From Pseudomonas mucidolens (lineage in GTDB: Bacteria > Pseudomonadota > Gammaproteobacteria > Pseudomonadales > Pseudomonadaceae), in contig NZ_LT629802.1 in NCBI RefSeq assembly GCF_900106045.1, forward strand, positions 3,782,001-3,846,000: a DNA stretch of 64,000 nt, read 5' to 3'. The position numbers and the translations under genes are program-made. The stretch's first letter is position 1; each line of letters starts with the position of its first letter. Under the pieces are notes generated by a model that did not search any database, was not told the DNA's origin, and was given only the letters and a program-made list of their open reading frames with translations. This document shows positions 18,188 through 26,473 of this stretch, piece after piece.

Positions 18188-19407
18188 GGAAGACGCCGCA
18201 GAAAAGTTGAAGGTACGGAGGTTTGCAGCAGCTCGGGGTGAAGAACTTGCACCAGCTCGGCGAGTGCCAGGTGCGGTCGAGTCATGCCGTTGTCATGCGC
18301 TGGCGATGCCCAGGCACCGATGGAGCCTTTGTCGAAGACGTAGACCTGCCCTGCCCTGGCAGCGGCAAACCAGGCGGCGCGAGGCGTTATTTCGAGCATC
18401 TGCGCCAGCGACGCATGGCCCGACTGCACGCCAATCCACACGGGCGCCTCGGCACCCGCTACATAGGCCTCCTCAAAGCCCACCTGTAACAGGCTGCCGT
18501 GCTTGCGCAGGCCCGACAGCACATAATCCCCGCCCGCATCGGTGAGTAATTGAGCGCGCTGATTCAAGGCACCAAAGACTTCGAAGCTGTCCCGGCCGGA
18601 CGGAAAGCCAGCCATGATCGCGGGTCGCTGCCGCGCCTGTGCGGCCAGGTTCCGCCAGTGCAGATACTCTTGCTCAACCTGGGCAAACTGCCGGTTGGCT
18701 TTGGCCTCGCGGTTGACCAACAACGCGAGGAACTTGAGCCACTCAGCGCGCCCCAAGGGGTGGCCTTCCAGGTGGTCGGCCTGAGGCAACGCGCGGACGC
18801 CGACTCGTTGCAGTTGGGGGTGCAAGTTGAACTGCGGATAGGCGGAATAGAAGCTCAGATAGACGTCAGGCCGCACCGCCATGATCGGCTCAATGTTGGC
18901 GTGCGCGTAGCCCCACAACTCCTGAATGCTGCCTGCTGCGATGCCTCGGCGTACGCTTTCGACGGTTGGGGTCCGGGCATTTTCGATGCCTACCAGCCGA
19001 TCGACGATATCCAACTCGTCAGCCGCACCGAGCATCGCCGAGTTGCCCGTAGCCAAGCGACGGATTGGAATATGGACCACGACTGTAGCGGCCTCGTGCT
19101 CGGGCACTGGCGTGCCGCATTGCACCAGCAGAATGTCCAGCGTCTCCCCCGTATTCACGCTTGGCCTGAAGCGTACCCGTTTGAAATGCCCTGCATACTC
19201 GACTGAAAGCTGATCGGACCAGTCGAATTGGGTGCGCTCGGGGAAGTAATCAACGTCTTCGTGAAAGTCGGATACACAGGATGCATCCAGATTTTGCGCG
19301 GGTTTATCGCCGACCACCTGCGACGGGTAATACTCAAGGACAGGTGTGTCCATGCGCTCACAACCGCTGAGCAGCATCATGCTCAACAGCACAACCCTGC
19401 ACCTCAC
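18184..19407 (-). CDS. ABC transporter substrate-binding lipoprotein (metal chelate family)
   Basis: The 407-residue protein has a lipoprotein signal with lipobox LLSGC (Cys16), so it is probably anchored on the periplasmic side. The body resembles the FecB/BtuF class III fold: SVEYAGHFKRVRF and DRLVGIENARTPTVE near the start, AVRPDVYLSFYS in the middle and a long connecting helix. It is longer than the usual 300-340 residues. It overlaps both its neighbours by 4 bp. The cargo cannot be read from sequence. Confidence 0.85.
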   Translation of the reverse strand: MRCRVVLLSMMLLSGCERMDTPVLEYYPSQVVGDKPAQNLDASCVSDFHEDVDYFPERTQFDWSDQLSVEYAGHFKRVRFRPSVNTGETLDILLVQCGTPVPEHEAATVVVHIPIRRLATGNSAMLGAADELDIVDRLVGIENARTPTVESVRRGIAAGSIQELWGYAHANIEPIMAVRPDVYLSFYSAYPQFNLHPQLQRVGVRALPQADHLEGHPLGRAEWLKFLALLVNREAKANRQFAQVEQEYLHWRNLAAQARQRPAIMAGFPSGRDSFEVFGALNQRAQLLTDAGGDYVLSGLRKHGSLLQVGFEEAYVAGAEAPVWIGVQSGHASLAQMLEITPRAAWFAAARAGQVYVFDKGSIGAWASPAHDNGMTRPHLALAELVQVLHPELLQTSVPSTFLRRLP

Positions 19408-20363
19408 CGCAACACCTCGACCAGCTCGCCAAGTCGAACGAAGGCCTGCTCACGGCCCGCACTCAGCAGGCGGTAATTCCCAAGCTCGGCATGCACCGTC
19501 AGGTCCGCCACAGCCGCCTCATGGAAGCCGACCCGCTCCAACGCACGCAAGGCCCAAGTACGCGCGGCACCTTCGCCACTCAGCCGCACGGGCTTGCCAG
19601 TCGCCCGGGACACGCCCCATTCGCCACGCTCGGTATCGAACCGTAGGCCGGACGAGGAGAAGGCCTCCCCCAGGCTTCCGTCGAGCACCAGATCTTCCGG
19701 CGCTCCGACGTGCAGGTTACGCCGGTGGTCCAGCAGCCAGAGTACGTCGGCGCAACGCAGGGCAAGATCCAGGTCATGACAGGACAGCAGCGCGGCAAGC
19801 TGATGCTCACGTGCAAGACGCTGCAGCAGGTGAAGCACCTCGATGCGCCTGGGTAGATCCAGAAATGCGGTGATCTCATCCAGCACCAGCACCTTGGGTT
19901 CTTGCGCCAGTGCTCTGGCGAGCATGACTCGCTGCCGCTCGCCATCAGACATTGCCGCCACCGCTTTGCCGGCAAGCGCCATGGCATCGACCGCCTCCAG
20001 CGCTTGGCAGACCTGCCTTCGGTCATCCGGCCCCAATCGGCCACTCCAGCCCAGGTGCGGATAACGTCCAAGGGCAGCCAGTTCGAAGCCGGTCAAAAGC
20101 CCCGCTTCGACCCGGTCGGTCAGCACGACGGCAAGTTGCCGGGCCCTTTCGCCTGCGCCAAGCGTATGCAGTTCAACACCATCCAGCAGTACGCGGCCAC
20201 CTGTGGCTGGCTGCATACCGGTAAGGGTGCGGATCAAGGTGGACTTGCCGACACCGTTGGCACCCAGCAAACACACCAGACGCCCCGCGCCAAGCTGCAG
20301 ATCCAGGGGACCTATAAGCGTCTGCCCTGCGTAGCCGACGCTCAACGATTCGCTGCGTAACAT
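19404..20363 (-). CDS. ABC transporter ATP-binding protein (FecE-like) with C-terminal extension
   Basis: The 319-residue ATPase energises the FecCD-type permease. It shows Walker A GANGVGKST, signature LSD-type motif MSDGERQRVMLARALAQ, Walker B VLVLDEITAFLD and switch LLSCHDLDLA. Typical FecE/FhuC proteins have about 255-265 residues. Here about 75 extra residues follow (after FDTERGEWGV), holding ALRALERVGFHEAAVADLTV, a small alpha/beta domain of unknown role. Its gene follows the receptor gene after 2 bp and overlaps the binding-protein gene by 4 bp. Confidence 0.92.
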   Translation of the reverse strand: MLRSESLSVGYAGQTLIGPLDLQLGAGRLVCLLGANGVGKSTLIRTLTGMQPATGGRVLLDGVELHTLGAGERARQLAVVLTDRVEAGLLTGFELAALGRYPHLGWSGRLGPDDRRQVCQALEAVDAMALAGKAVAAMSDGERQRVMLARALAQEPKVLVLDEITAFLDLPRRIEVLHLLQRLAREHQLAALLSCHDLDLALRCADVLWLLDHRRNLHVGAPEDLVLDGSLGEAFSSSGLRFDTERGEWGVSRATGKPVRLSGEGAARTWALRALERVGFHEAAVADLTVHAELGNYRLLSAGREQAFVRLGELVEVLR

Positions 20364-20365
20364 AT

Positions 20366-22486
20366 CTAGAACATTGCCCCAAGGGTCAGCACTGCGGTAC
20401 GTGGCGCGCCCGGATAAGTCGGCACGAAACTGCCGCCCGAATCGTAGTAACGCTTGTCGAAGAGGTTCTGCACGTTGAGCTGCACACGATAATGCTGCGC
20501 CTGTCCGAATCGGTACATCAGGTTGGCGTCCCAGCGTGTGTAGGACGGCAGCGTAAAGGTGTTGCTGTTATTCGCCTCCCGTTCGCCTACGTAGTTGGCC
20601 CCCACGCCAACGCTAAGCCCCGGAGCGATTCCGACCAGGTCGTAGCTGGTCCATAAGCTGGCGTTGGTCTGAGGGGCGTTGGCCAGCCGATTGCCCTGCA
20701 AGCCCGCGTCGGTATCGTCACTGATAATGGCGTTCAGACGGGTGTAACTGGCCAGCAGGCGCCAGTTGGGCGTGATCATAAATGGAAGATCGATTTCCCA
20801 GCCTTTACTGCGTTGCTCACCCACCTGAATGCTGTAAGTGAACGTCGGGTCATTGGGGTCCGACACCAGCCCGTCTTTGCGACGGATGTCGAAGTACGCC
20901 AGCGTCGGTGTCAAACGGCCGTCTAGCAGGCTGAACTTAGCGCCGACTTCATACTGTTCACCCTTGACCGGTGACGGCAGTGCGCCGCCCTGCAGGATGC
21001 CGTTGTTCAGCTCAGTGCGCATCGAGCGCGACCAGCTGGCGTAAAGCGATAGCGGATCAACCGGCGTCCAGGTCAGCCCCACCCGTGGTGAAAAGGCGCT
21101 GAAGCGCTTTTCTGCAGGCTCGTCGAGACCGTAGAAATCATCGATTGCCGATGCCTCTACGTGATCGAAACGGCCACCGAGCAGCAGACGCCAACGTTCC
21201 TCGGCGCCGAAGGTCAGTTCGTCCTGTGCATAGAGCGCCCACGAATCGTTGATAAAGCGCCCCTCACCGGTGGGCGAAAGTGCTGACGGCGACGTGCCAT
21301 ACACAGGGTTGTTGAAGTCGATGACGCTGGTCGAGCCTACGGCGGCGTCATAGTCCCACCAATCGCGACTGTATTCGGTGCCCAGCAGGATGCGATGGCC
21401 GATAGCGCCAGTGCTGAAGCGCCGGCTGACCTCGGCGAGCCCCGTGGCATCAATCTGTCGATCACGGTTGAGCTGGGGGCGGCGCGACACGGTCGGATTT
21501 TCAGGGGTACCCCCGATGCCGCCGTTTAAGAAACCATACGAATACCAGTATGCGTCGAGCCGCGCATCGGAGACCTGCAGAGCTGTATGCAGCTCCCAGT
21601 TATCATCAAGCGCATGGTCCAAGGTCACCGAAGCCAGCTTGCTGATCGCACTGGCGCGTGTGTGGGGCTCGGCAAAGTTTCGCTCGATGGGCGCACTCAG
21701 ATACAGCTCGTTGTTGCCGAAACCGCGGTCCATATCCGCGACCTTGCGTGCATATTCGAATTCGAAGGTCAGGGCCGTCTCAGGCGCCAGTTGCCAGGTC
21801 AGTACCGGTGAGATGAACTGGCTCTCGTTATGGACGAAATCACGGAAGCTGCCGTTGTCCTGCCAGGCTGCAGTCAAGCGATAGCCCAGGTTGTCTCCCA
21901 GCGGGCCGGAGGTATCCAGCGTTGATCGGTAGAAATCGTAACGCCCTGCGCTGAAGTCAACCTGCGTACGCTGCTCGGCCAATGGCTTCTTGGTGACCAG
22001 ATTGACCACACCACCAGGCTCGAAACGCCCATAGAGCGCCGATGATGGGCCCTTGAGCACCTCGATCTGCTCGATGTTGACAAGGTCATCGATGGCTACA
22101 AAGTTGGCGCGCCGTACGCCATTTTTCAGGTTGGCTTCGGTGCCGAACCCGCGCAGCCGAAAACGATCATTTACCCCGCCAAACCCGACCTGATTGGTGA
22201 TGCCGGGTACCGTGCGGATGGCCTCACCAAACGTCGTTACGCCGCGATCCTCAATCAGTTCGCGGGTCACGGTTTGGATTGAAAAAGGCGTTTGCTTGAC
22301 CGGTGTATCGCTCTTGTTCGCGGTGGGTGCCACCGTGGCGCGATAACCCTGCTCGCGGGTGCCAACCACTTCAGTAGCGTCTAATTCGATAGGCTCGGAT
22401 TCGGTTTGAGCATGAGCGCCAAAGGTACAAAGTGAGATCGCACTGACGAGCGTCAAGCGCCGACTGAAGCCTTTCGAATAAGTCAT
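20366..22486 (-). CDS. TonB-dependent siderophore receptor (no signalling domain)
   Basis: The 706-residue outer-membrane receptor imports a metal chelate using TonB energy. A signal peptide (residues 1-26, ending AHA) is followed by a TonB-box-like segment (PIELDATEVVGTR) and a plug domain (TPFSIQTVTRELIEDRGVTT, then LRGFGTEANLKNGVRR and VLKGPSSALYGRFEPGGVVN). A 22-strand barrel ends in the C-terminal aromatic residue (GAMF). There is no STN domain, so it is unlikely to signal to a sigma factor. It is the first gene of the receptor-ATPase-binding protein-permease operon. Confidence 0.93.
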   Translation of the reverse strand: MTYSKGFSRRLTLVSAISLCTFGAHAQTESEPIELDATEVVGTREQGYRATVAPTANKSDTPVKQTPFSIQTVTRELIEDRGVTTFGEAIRTVPGITNQVGFGGVNDRFRLRGFGTEANLKNGVRRANFVAIDDLVNIEQIEVLKGPSSALYGRFEPGGVVNLVTKKPLAEQRTQVDFSAGRYDFYRSTLDTSGPLGDNLGYRLTAAWQDNGSFRDFVHNESQFISPVLTWQLAPETALTFEFEYARKVADMDRGFGNNELYLSAPIERNFAEPHTRASAISKLASVTLDHALDDNWELHTALQVSDARLDAYWYSYGFLNGGIGGTPENPTVSRRPQLNRDRQIDATGLAEVSRRFSTGAIGHRILLGTEYSRDWWDYDAAVGSTSVIDFNNPVYGTSPSALSPTGEGRFINDSWALYAQDELTFGAEERWRLLLGGRFDHVEASAIDDFYGLDEPAEKRFSAFSPRVGLTWTPVDPLSLYASWSRSMRTELNNGILQGGALPSPVKGEQYEVGAKFSLLDGRLTPTLAYFDIRRKDGLVSDPNDPTFTYSIQVGEQRSKGWEIDLPFMITPNWRLLASYTRLNAIISDDTDAGLQGNRLANAPQTNASLWTSYDLVGIAPGLSVGVGANYVGEREANNSNTFTLPSYTRWDANLMYRFGQAQHYRVQLNVQNLFDKRYYDSGGSFVPTYPGAPRTAVLTLGAMF

Positions 22487-22548
22487 TTTATTGTTTGCAT
22501 CAGGTAAGCAGGCACAAGGACCGCGCCCGGCGGTTGTAGGAACAATTA

Positions 22549-22569
22549 CACGCTACGTTATAACATTTA
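22549..22569 (-). promoter_or_regulatory. Possible metal-repressor operator (Zur- or Fur-like) upstream of the receptor operon
   Basis: On the minus strand AATGTTATAACGTAGCGTG lies 63-83 bp before the receptor start. The left half matches the Zur half-site TGTTATA; the right half is imperfect. It matches the Fur consensus less well. Repression by zinc or iron is therefore possible but unresolved. Confidence 0.35.
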
Positions 22570-22623
22570 TTTCGAGCAAGCGACCCCCAACGTGGAAAAC
22601 CGTGCAATCGTCGAGGATCGGCT

Positions 22624-22860
22624 ATGAAGCCCCCTGCGATACCTGACAGTTACGCCACTTGGCGACACTGCATCACCGTTGAGTGCGGCATACCCCTGAC
22701 CGTCGAATTCATCCAGCGGCGACTTGCGGTACTCACCCACACCAAGGAGTACGAGACACAGCGCCTTGCAGAGGTATACGGCGTTAGACATGGGCAGACC
22801 GTGTTGGCCTAGTTCGAGCAAGTCGCCTTGGACGCCCAGACAAGCGACGCTTCCGACTGA
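22624..22860 (+). pseudogene. Small conserved-looking ORF interrupted by an amber codon
   Basis: The frame encodes 62 residues (with ATWRHCITVECGIPLTVEFI and RRLAVLTHTKEYETQRLAEV) up to TAG at 22810. It then continues in frame FEQVALDAQ to TGA at 22858-22860. The pattern resembles small proteobacterial proteins in which I recall a Trp-Phe pair at this place, so TAG probably replaces a TGG Trp codon. I am not certain of the family. It has no clear operon partner. Confidence 0.4.
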
Positions 22861-23198
22861 TGGCAACAACAGCGCAAGCTTTCATTTGCTGCGCCTGAAC
22901 GACATCCTAAACATCGAAGGCCAAACAGACCGGAGGTCATCACCGTATGCAGCACATGCTTCTCCACCTTGCAGTACTGCTGATCGAGCCGTGTGACGGT
23001 AGGCGCTTTCGGCGATACAAAATCTGAATTGGCCCAGAATTCGTAGACGCCAGATGGCCGGTTCTGGCAGTTCTCTGCCGGTCGTGTCTCCACAAATCTT
23101 GCTGGTCAAATACAGTGCACATGACTGGTCAGGACGAATGCAAATGGGTGGTCATATGCAATGCAAACGGGTGGTCAAGTAGGGTGCACGAGCAGGCG
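22861..23198. other. Gene-free stretch with mobile-element debris
   Basis: About 340 bp between the interrupted ORF and the MerR gene. Apart from the IS21-like end at 23103-23190, I see only short frames without recognisable domains. Confidence 0.5.
23103..23190. mobile_element. IS21-like terminal repeat remnant
   Basis: Four copies of a motif containing TGGTCA occur in tandem, two of them in the larger form GGGTGGTCA, interspersed with GTGCAC and ATGCAAA. On the minus strand this reads as repeated TGACCACCC followed by TTGCAT, the layout of the multiple terminal repeats of IS21-family elements. No istA or istB gene remains. Confidence 0.4.
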
Positions 23199-23576
23199 CT
23201 AAACATCCTCCTTAGCCTCAAGCACACGGTAGTGATCAATCTTGGCTTGCAGTGCAGCGACGGCTTTTTGCATGGCAACAATTTCGCCCTGTACATCCTG
23301 TAAATGGCTTTCCAGCATCTGGCGGCGTTCGGCTACCGTTGAATCCCCGGCGCTGCGCAGCTTGGCGAATGTTTGCATTTTGCCGATGGTCATGTGAGTG
23401 GTGCGTAAACGCAGCAGAAACTCCAGCCACGCTATATCAGTCGGCGCATAAAGCCGTTGCCCACCGGCCGCTCGGGCGACAGGTGCCAACAGCCCGATGC
23501 GTTCGTAGTAGCGCAGGGTATAGGCCGTGAGGCCGGTGCGCTTTGCGACTTGGTCAATCGTCTGGGAAGCGTTCAT
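23199..23576 (-). CDS. MerR-family transcriptional regulator
   Basis: The start at 23576 gives 125 residues beginning MNASQTIDQVAKRTGLTAYT. The N-terminus is the MerR winged helix (TLRYYERIGLLAPVARAAGGQRLY), followed by a long dimerisation helix (about 75-120) with little C-terminal sensing domain. There is no metal-binding Cys cluster, so it is closer to the organic-signal branch. It lies downstream of the carboxymuconolactone-like gene on the same strand with a 46-bp gap, and the promoter of that gene has MerR geometry. Confidence 0.88.
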   Translation of the reverse strand: MNASQTIDQVAKRTGLTAYTLRYYERIGLLAPVARAAGGQRLYAPTDIAWLEFLLRLRTTHMTIGKMQTFAKLRSAGDSTVAERRQMLESHLQDVQGEIVAMQKAVAALQAKIDHYRVLEAKEDV

Positions 23577-23622
23577 AAACACACTCCTTAACCGTCGGGG
23601 TTCGGCAATGCGCTGGTCGCGC

Positions 23623-24096
23623 TCACTCGGCAGGTGCGGCAGCAATTTTGATGCCTCGCTTGGCAAACACTTCCCGCGCTACGCTGATGCCATTTAACGC
23701 GCTTGGAAAACCCGCATACACCGCCATCTGGATGATGATTTCAACGATTTCCTCAGGTTTGCAACCCACATTCAACGCCCCCTCGATATGCACCTTGAGT
23801 TGAGGTTGCGCGTTCCCCAAGGCGGTGAGGGCCGAGATGGTTGCCAGCTCGCGTGTGCACAGCGCGACACCTGGCCTGGAAAACACATCACCGTAGGCGA
23901 AGTCGACTATCCAATCACCCAGCTCGGGCGAGATGTCGCTAAGCGAGTTGATTACGTTGTTGCCGGCGGCCCCGGTGATTCTTTCCAGGGCCTCTATCCC
24001 TTTCGCTCGTCGATTATCCGCTTCAGTTGCCGACACCGGAATTGCGACTGCTGAAAGCACGAGGCCGGTTATAGCGCTAAGTTTTTTAAATGTCAT
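23623..24096 (-). CDS. Exported carboxymuconolactone decarboxylase (AhpD-like) family protein
   Basis: The 157-residue protein has a signal peptide (FKKLSAITGLVLSAVAIPVSA) followed by the CMD domain. FSRPGVALCTRELATISALTALGNAQPQLKVHI and NVGCKPEEIVEIIIQMAVYAGFPSALNG are the hallmark motifs. The two cysteines are far apart (LCTREL, GCKPEE) rather than the CxxC of AhpD, so peroxidase-type chemistry is uncertain. It is probably the target of the MerR regulator encoded next to it. Confidence 0.9.
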   Translation of the reverse strand: MTFKKLSAITGLVLSAVAIPVSATEADNRRAKGIEALERITGAAGNNVINSLSDISPELGDWIVDFAYGDVFSRPGVALCTRELATISALTALGNAQPQLKVHIEGALNVGCKPEEIVEIIIQMAVYAGFPSALNGISVAREVFAKRGIKIAAAPAE

Positions 24097-24155
24097 GACC
24101 TATCTCCTTGTTTAAGCCGCGCAACGGGCCTAGCCGTTTTAGCGGTGCAACAAGA

Positions 24156-24186
24156 AGGCTAGTGGTTAGAGCGCGCTCTAAGTCAA
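24156..24186 (-). promoter_or_regulatory. MerR-type promoter with 19-bp spacer and palindromic operator
   Basis: On the minus strand TTGACT (24181-24186) and TAGCCT (24156-24161) are separated by 19 bp. The spacer region contains a perfect 16-bp palindrome TTAGAGCGCGCTCTAA (24166-24181). An over-long spacer with a dyad operator is the hallmark of promoters activated by MerR-family proteins through DNA distortion. It lies 60 bp upstream of the carboxymuconolactone-like gene. Confidence 0.75.
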
Positions 24187-24540
24187 GCGCTAGGTGCTTT
24201 CAGCTAAAGGGGAGAGAATCGACCGGGAATAGGCAGCCGCAGACGTTGTTAAGGAAATAAATCACTCCCTTGTTCCACGCAAAAACCGTCGACAAAAAAC
24301 GTGTGCATCCTGAGTACACGCGGTGCCTATAAATTCTTCGCGAGCAAGCTCGCTCCTACAACAAGCGTTGGCTAGTGTGTTGTTTTTTGTGATGCTCACC
24401 CCGCTCGCCATAGACACTCCAGCTATCTGCATACGCCTGGTAACTCTCTGAGTGGGCGCACGAATACCCAAAGTCTTTTTTTTCCGCCGCAGAACAGTGA
24501 TTATCGCCCTCCCCCCCCAGAACCCCGAGGAACCGAGACC
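24187..24540. other. Intergenic stretch with one REP half
   Basis: No gene is supported here. A REP half-element (TTCGCGAGCAAGCTCGCTCC) lies at 24335-24360; the rest shows nothing recognisable. Confidence 0.6.
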
Positions 24541-24870
24541 ATGGAATTAACGCTGGAAGCTGTTGCGCTCTTCGCACTTAAACTGGTGCACGAGGCCGAC
24601 GGCGGCAGCCCGATATTGCGGGATGATCCGGTGATGGACGGATATGAGCGGGAAATGTTTGGGTTGCTGGTGCGCAACGGCGATCTGGCGACCATCCAGC
24701 GTAAGCTGAACGAATGCATGGAACCGGCCTTGGAGGCTCTGGGAGGCGCCAACACGGTGCTGGGGCGTGAACTGCGCAAGCTGGCGGCTCAGGTCGACCA
24801 GGCTTCAACGCTAGATGAACTGAACGCCCCGCTCGACACCCTCAAGGACTATCTCAAGGCTATCCTATAA
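24541..24870 (+). CDS. Conserved hypothetical protein
   Basis: A 109-residue, soluble, mostly helical protein beginning MELTLEAVALFALKLVHEAD. The start has GGAACCGAG 7-13 bp upstream. The sequence alternates acidic and leucine-rich helices (EREMFGLLVRNGDLATIQRK, LRKLAAQVDQASTLDELNAP) with no catalytic motif. I recognise it only as a type found in Pseudomonas. No operon partner is clear; the PH-domain gene follows after 87 bp containing a REP element. Confidence 0.6.
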   Translation: MELTLEAVALFALKLVHEADGGSPILRDDPVMDGYEREMFGLLVRNGDLATIQRKLNECMEPALEALGGANTVLGRELRKLAAQVDQASTLDELNAPLDTLKDYLKAIL

Positions 24871-24884
24871 ACGCGACCTGCTTC

Positions 24885-24908
24885 TGTGGGAGCAAGCTTG
24901 CTCGCGAT
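24885..24908. repeat. REP element
   Basis: TGTGGGAGCAAGCTTGCTCG, itself a near palindrome, sits between the 109-residue ORF and the PH-domain gene. Confidence 0.75.
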
Positions 24909-24957
24909 GGATGTCAACGATAACGCGCCCTCCCTGACAAACCACAAGGCCCGCCCG

Positions 24958-25329
24958 ATGATCGACTTCAACAACAAAGGTTTCTTCAAGCTCAAACAAA
25001 ACAACGAATACGCCGAACGCGTTGCGTCCCTGTTGCTGGATGACGAACAGGTTGTGGACGCCTACAAAACCATGCGCGACGGCGTGGTTTTCACCACCAA
25101 GCGCATCATCGCCGTGAACGTGCAAGGCATCACCGGCAGCAAGAAAGACTTCACCTCACTGCCGTACAAAAACATCGTGGCGTATTCCGTGGAAACATCC
25201 GGCACATTCGATTTGGATTCGGAGTTGGAAATCTACTTTTCATCCCTGGGCAAAGTGAAGTTCGAATTCACGGGCAAGACCTCCATCGTCGAAATCTCAC
25301 GGCTGATTTCCAAGCACCTGCTCGCCTGA
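24958..25329 (+). CDS. Bacterial PH-domain protein
   Basis: The start at 24958 gives 123 residues (MIDFNNKGFFKLKQNNEYAE). An upstream ATG would translate the REP element. The fold pattern is a bacterial pleckstrin-homology domain: DEQVVDAYKTMRDGVVFTTKRIIAVNVQGI, then KKDFTSLPYKNIVAYSVET and a C-terminal helix EISRLISKHLL. Such proteins are cytoplasmic and form oligomeric rings in known structures; their role is not known. Confidence 0.8.
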   Translation: MIDFNNKGFFKLKQNNEYAERVASLLLDDEQVVDAYKTMRDGVVFTTKRIIAVNVQGITGSKKDFTSLPYKNIVAYSVETSGTFDLDSELEIYFSSLGKVKFEFTGKTSIVEISRLISKHLLA

Positions 25330-25369
25330 TCCCGCAATCAACAAACACTTCCAGGTCGCACACTTTCTC

Positions 25370-25880
25370 AAAACAGATAAGTCAGTGAGCAAACGGCCTT
25401 CGGCGTCGCGCTCGAAGTGTTCTTCGGTCTTGTCCGGGTGGATAAGCCGCACCAGTTGCCCAGCGCGGTACTCGTAGCTGGTGACGTTGCCTTCGGGGTC
25501 GCGGGTTTTGAAGAGCTGATCCTGGTCATCATAGGCGTGATCGACGCTGCTGCCGTCGGTGTGGATATGGCGGACAACATTCTTGGCGTCGTCGCGGAAC
25601 AGCCATTCTTCATTACCGTCCGGGTAGATGACGCGGTAGGTGTAGCCGAGGATGTCGTAGTAATACCAAGTCTCCTGGTCCAACGCATCGATCACGTAGG
25701 TCAGGCGGATGTTTTCGTCCCACTCCAGGCGGGTGTCGTAGCTGCCGTCATCGGCCCACTCGCGTATGGCCTGGGCGTCGGCCCCTTCACCTTGCCATTG
25801 CAGGTTCATGCCGAGCCCGGTGCGGTATTGAGCGGGGCGGTAGCCGATTGGCGCGGTCGTGGAGTCGCAGCGGAACTTGT
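25370..25880 (-). pseudogene. RHS-repeat protein fragment
   Basis: The minus-strand frame encodes tandem YD-type repeats: YDTRLEWDENIRLTYVIDA, YDILGYTYRVIYPDGNEEWL, HIHTDGSSVDHAYDDQDQL, RDPEGNVTSYEYRAGQLV and KTEEHFERDAEGRLL. These are internal RHS repeats of a wall-associated or type VI effector protein. Both the N-terminal part and the RHS core/toxin end are missing. It is a leftover near the Tae4 gene. Confidence 0.8.
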
Positions 25881-25908
25881 CAGCGATGGATCGCATCATG
25901 AGAGCCAC

Positions 25909-26239
25909 TGGGCGATGAGAGTCGCGCCGCAGGCGGTCTTCATGCCAGCCAGAGCCCTGGGAGTGTCGTTGACTGGATAAGTGTTACTGCGCGCCAAATA
26001 AGAACGGCGCTTTTGCACACCGGCTACGGAGCGGCCGTTGAGGCCGGAGTGAGGGATGAATAATCCGTCGCCCCCAAGCGAGTTCATATGTGATCACTAG
26101 CATCCCCTGCGCTTGCTGCATCAACGTTTCCATCATCTTCTGACTGTCCTCATCACGCAGCCGCTTGAACATCATCAAACGGCAAAACCGTGTCCACCGA
26201 ACGTGGAAAATTGAACAACATTTCCACAGAACAAAGGTT
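25909..26239. other. Gene-free stretch between RHS remnant and tae4 operon
   Basis: About 330 bp. Short overlapping frames exist on both strands without domains or ribosome sites. No repeat or RNA structure is evident. Confidence 0.5.
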
Positions 26240-26473
26240 TCACACCTGCCCTCTGCGCAGCTGTCTACGATACGAAACCACACCCGTCACGGCCGAAATG
26301 AGGATAACCACCGCATTCCCCAACAGCCAAATCGAAAAATTGCGACTCTGGTCCGCATCTCCCTCGTAAAACGGTCCAAAATAGACAGAAATTGCCACAT
26401 ATACGCCGTTGAATGCGACCGCCGCTAAAACAACCACAAAAATGACAAAAAGCATCCCTTTGACAATGCTCAT
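26240..26473 (-). CDS. Small two-span membrane protein, candidate Tae4 immunity
   Basis: The start at 26473 overlaps the tae4 stop codon (ATGA, 26470-26473) and gives 77 residues. Two hydrophobic segments are visible: MLFVIFVVVLAAVAFNGVYV and IWLLGNAVVILISAVTGVVS. Between them lies a short acidic loop (YEGDADQSRN) that would face the periplasm if both ends are inside, which fits the RRQLRR tail. Known Tai4 immunity proteins are soluble periplasmic dimers of about 110 residues, so this would be an unusual immunity protein. Its role is inferred only from the overlap. Confidence 0.55.
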   Translation of the reverse strand: MSIVKGMLFVIFVVVLAAVAFNGVYVAISVYFGPFYEGDADQSRNFSIWLLGNAVVILISAVTGVVSYRRQLRRGQV

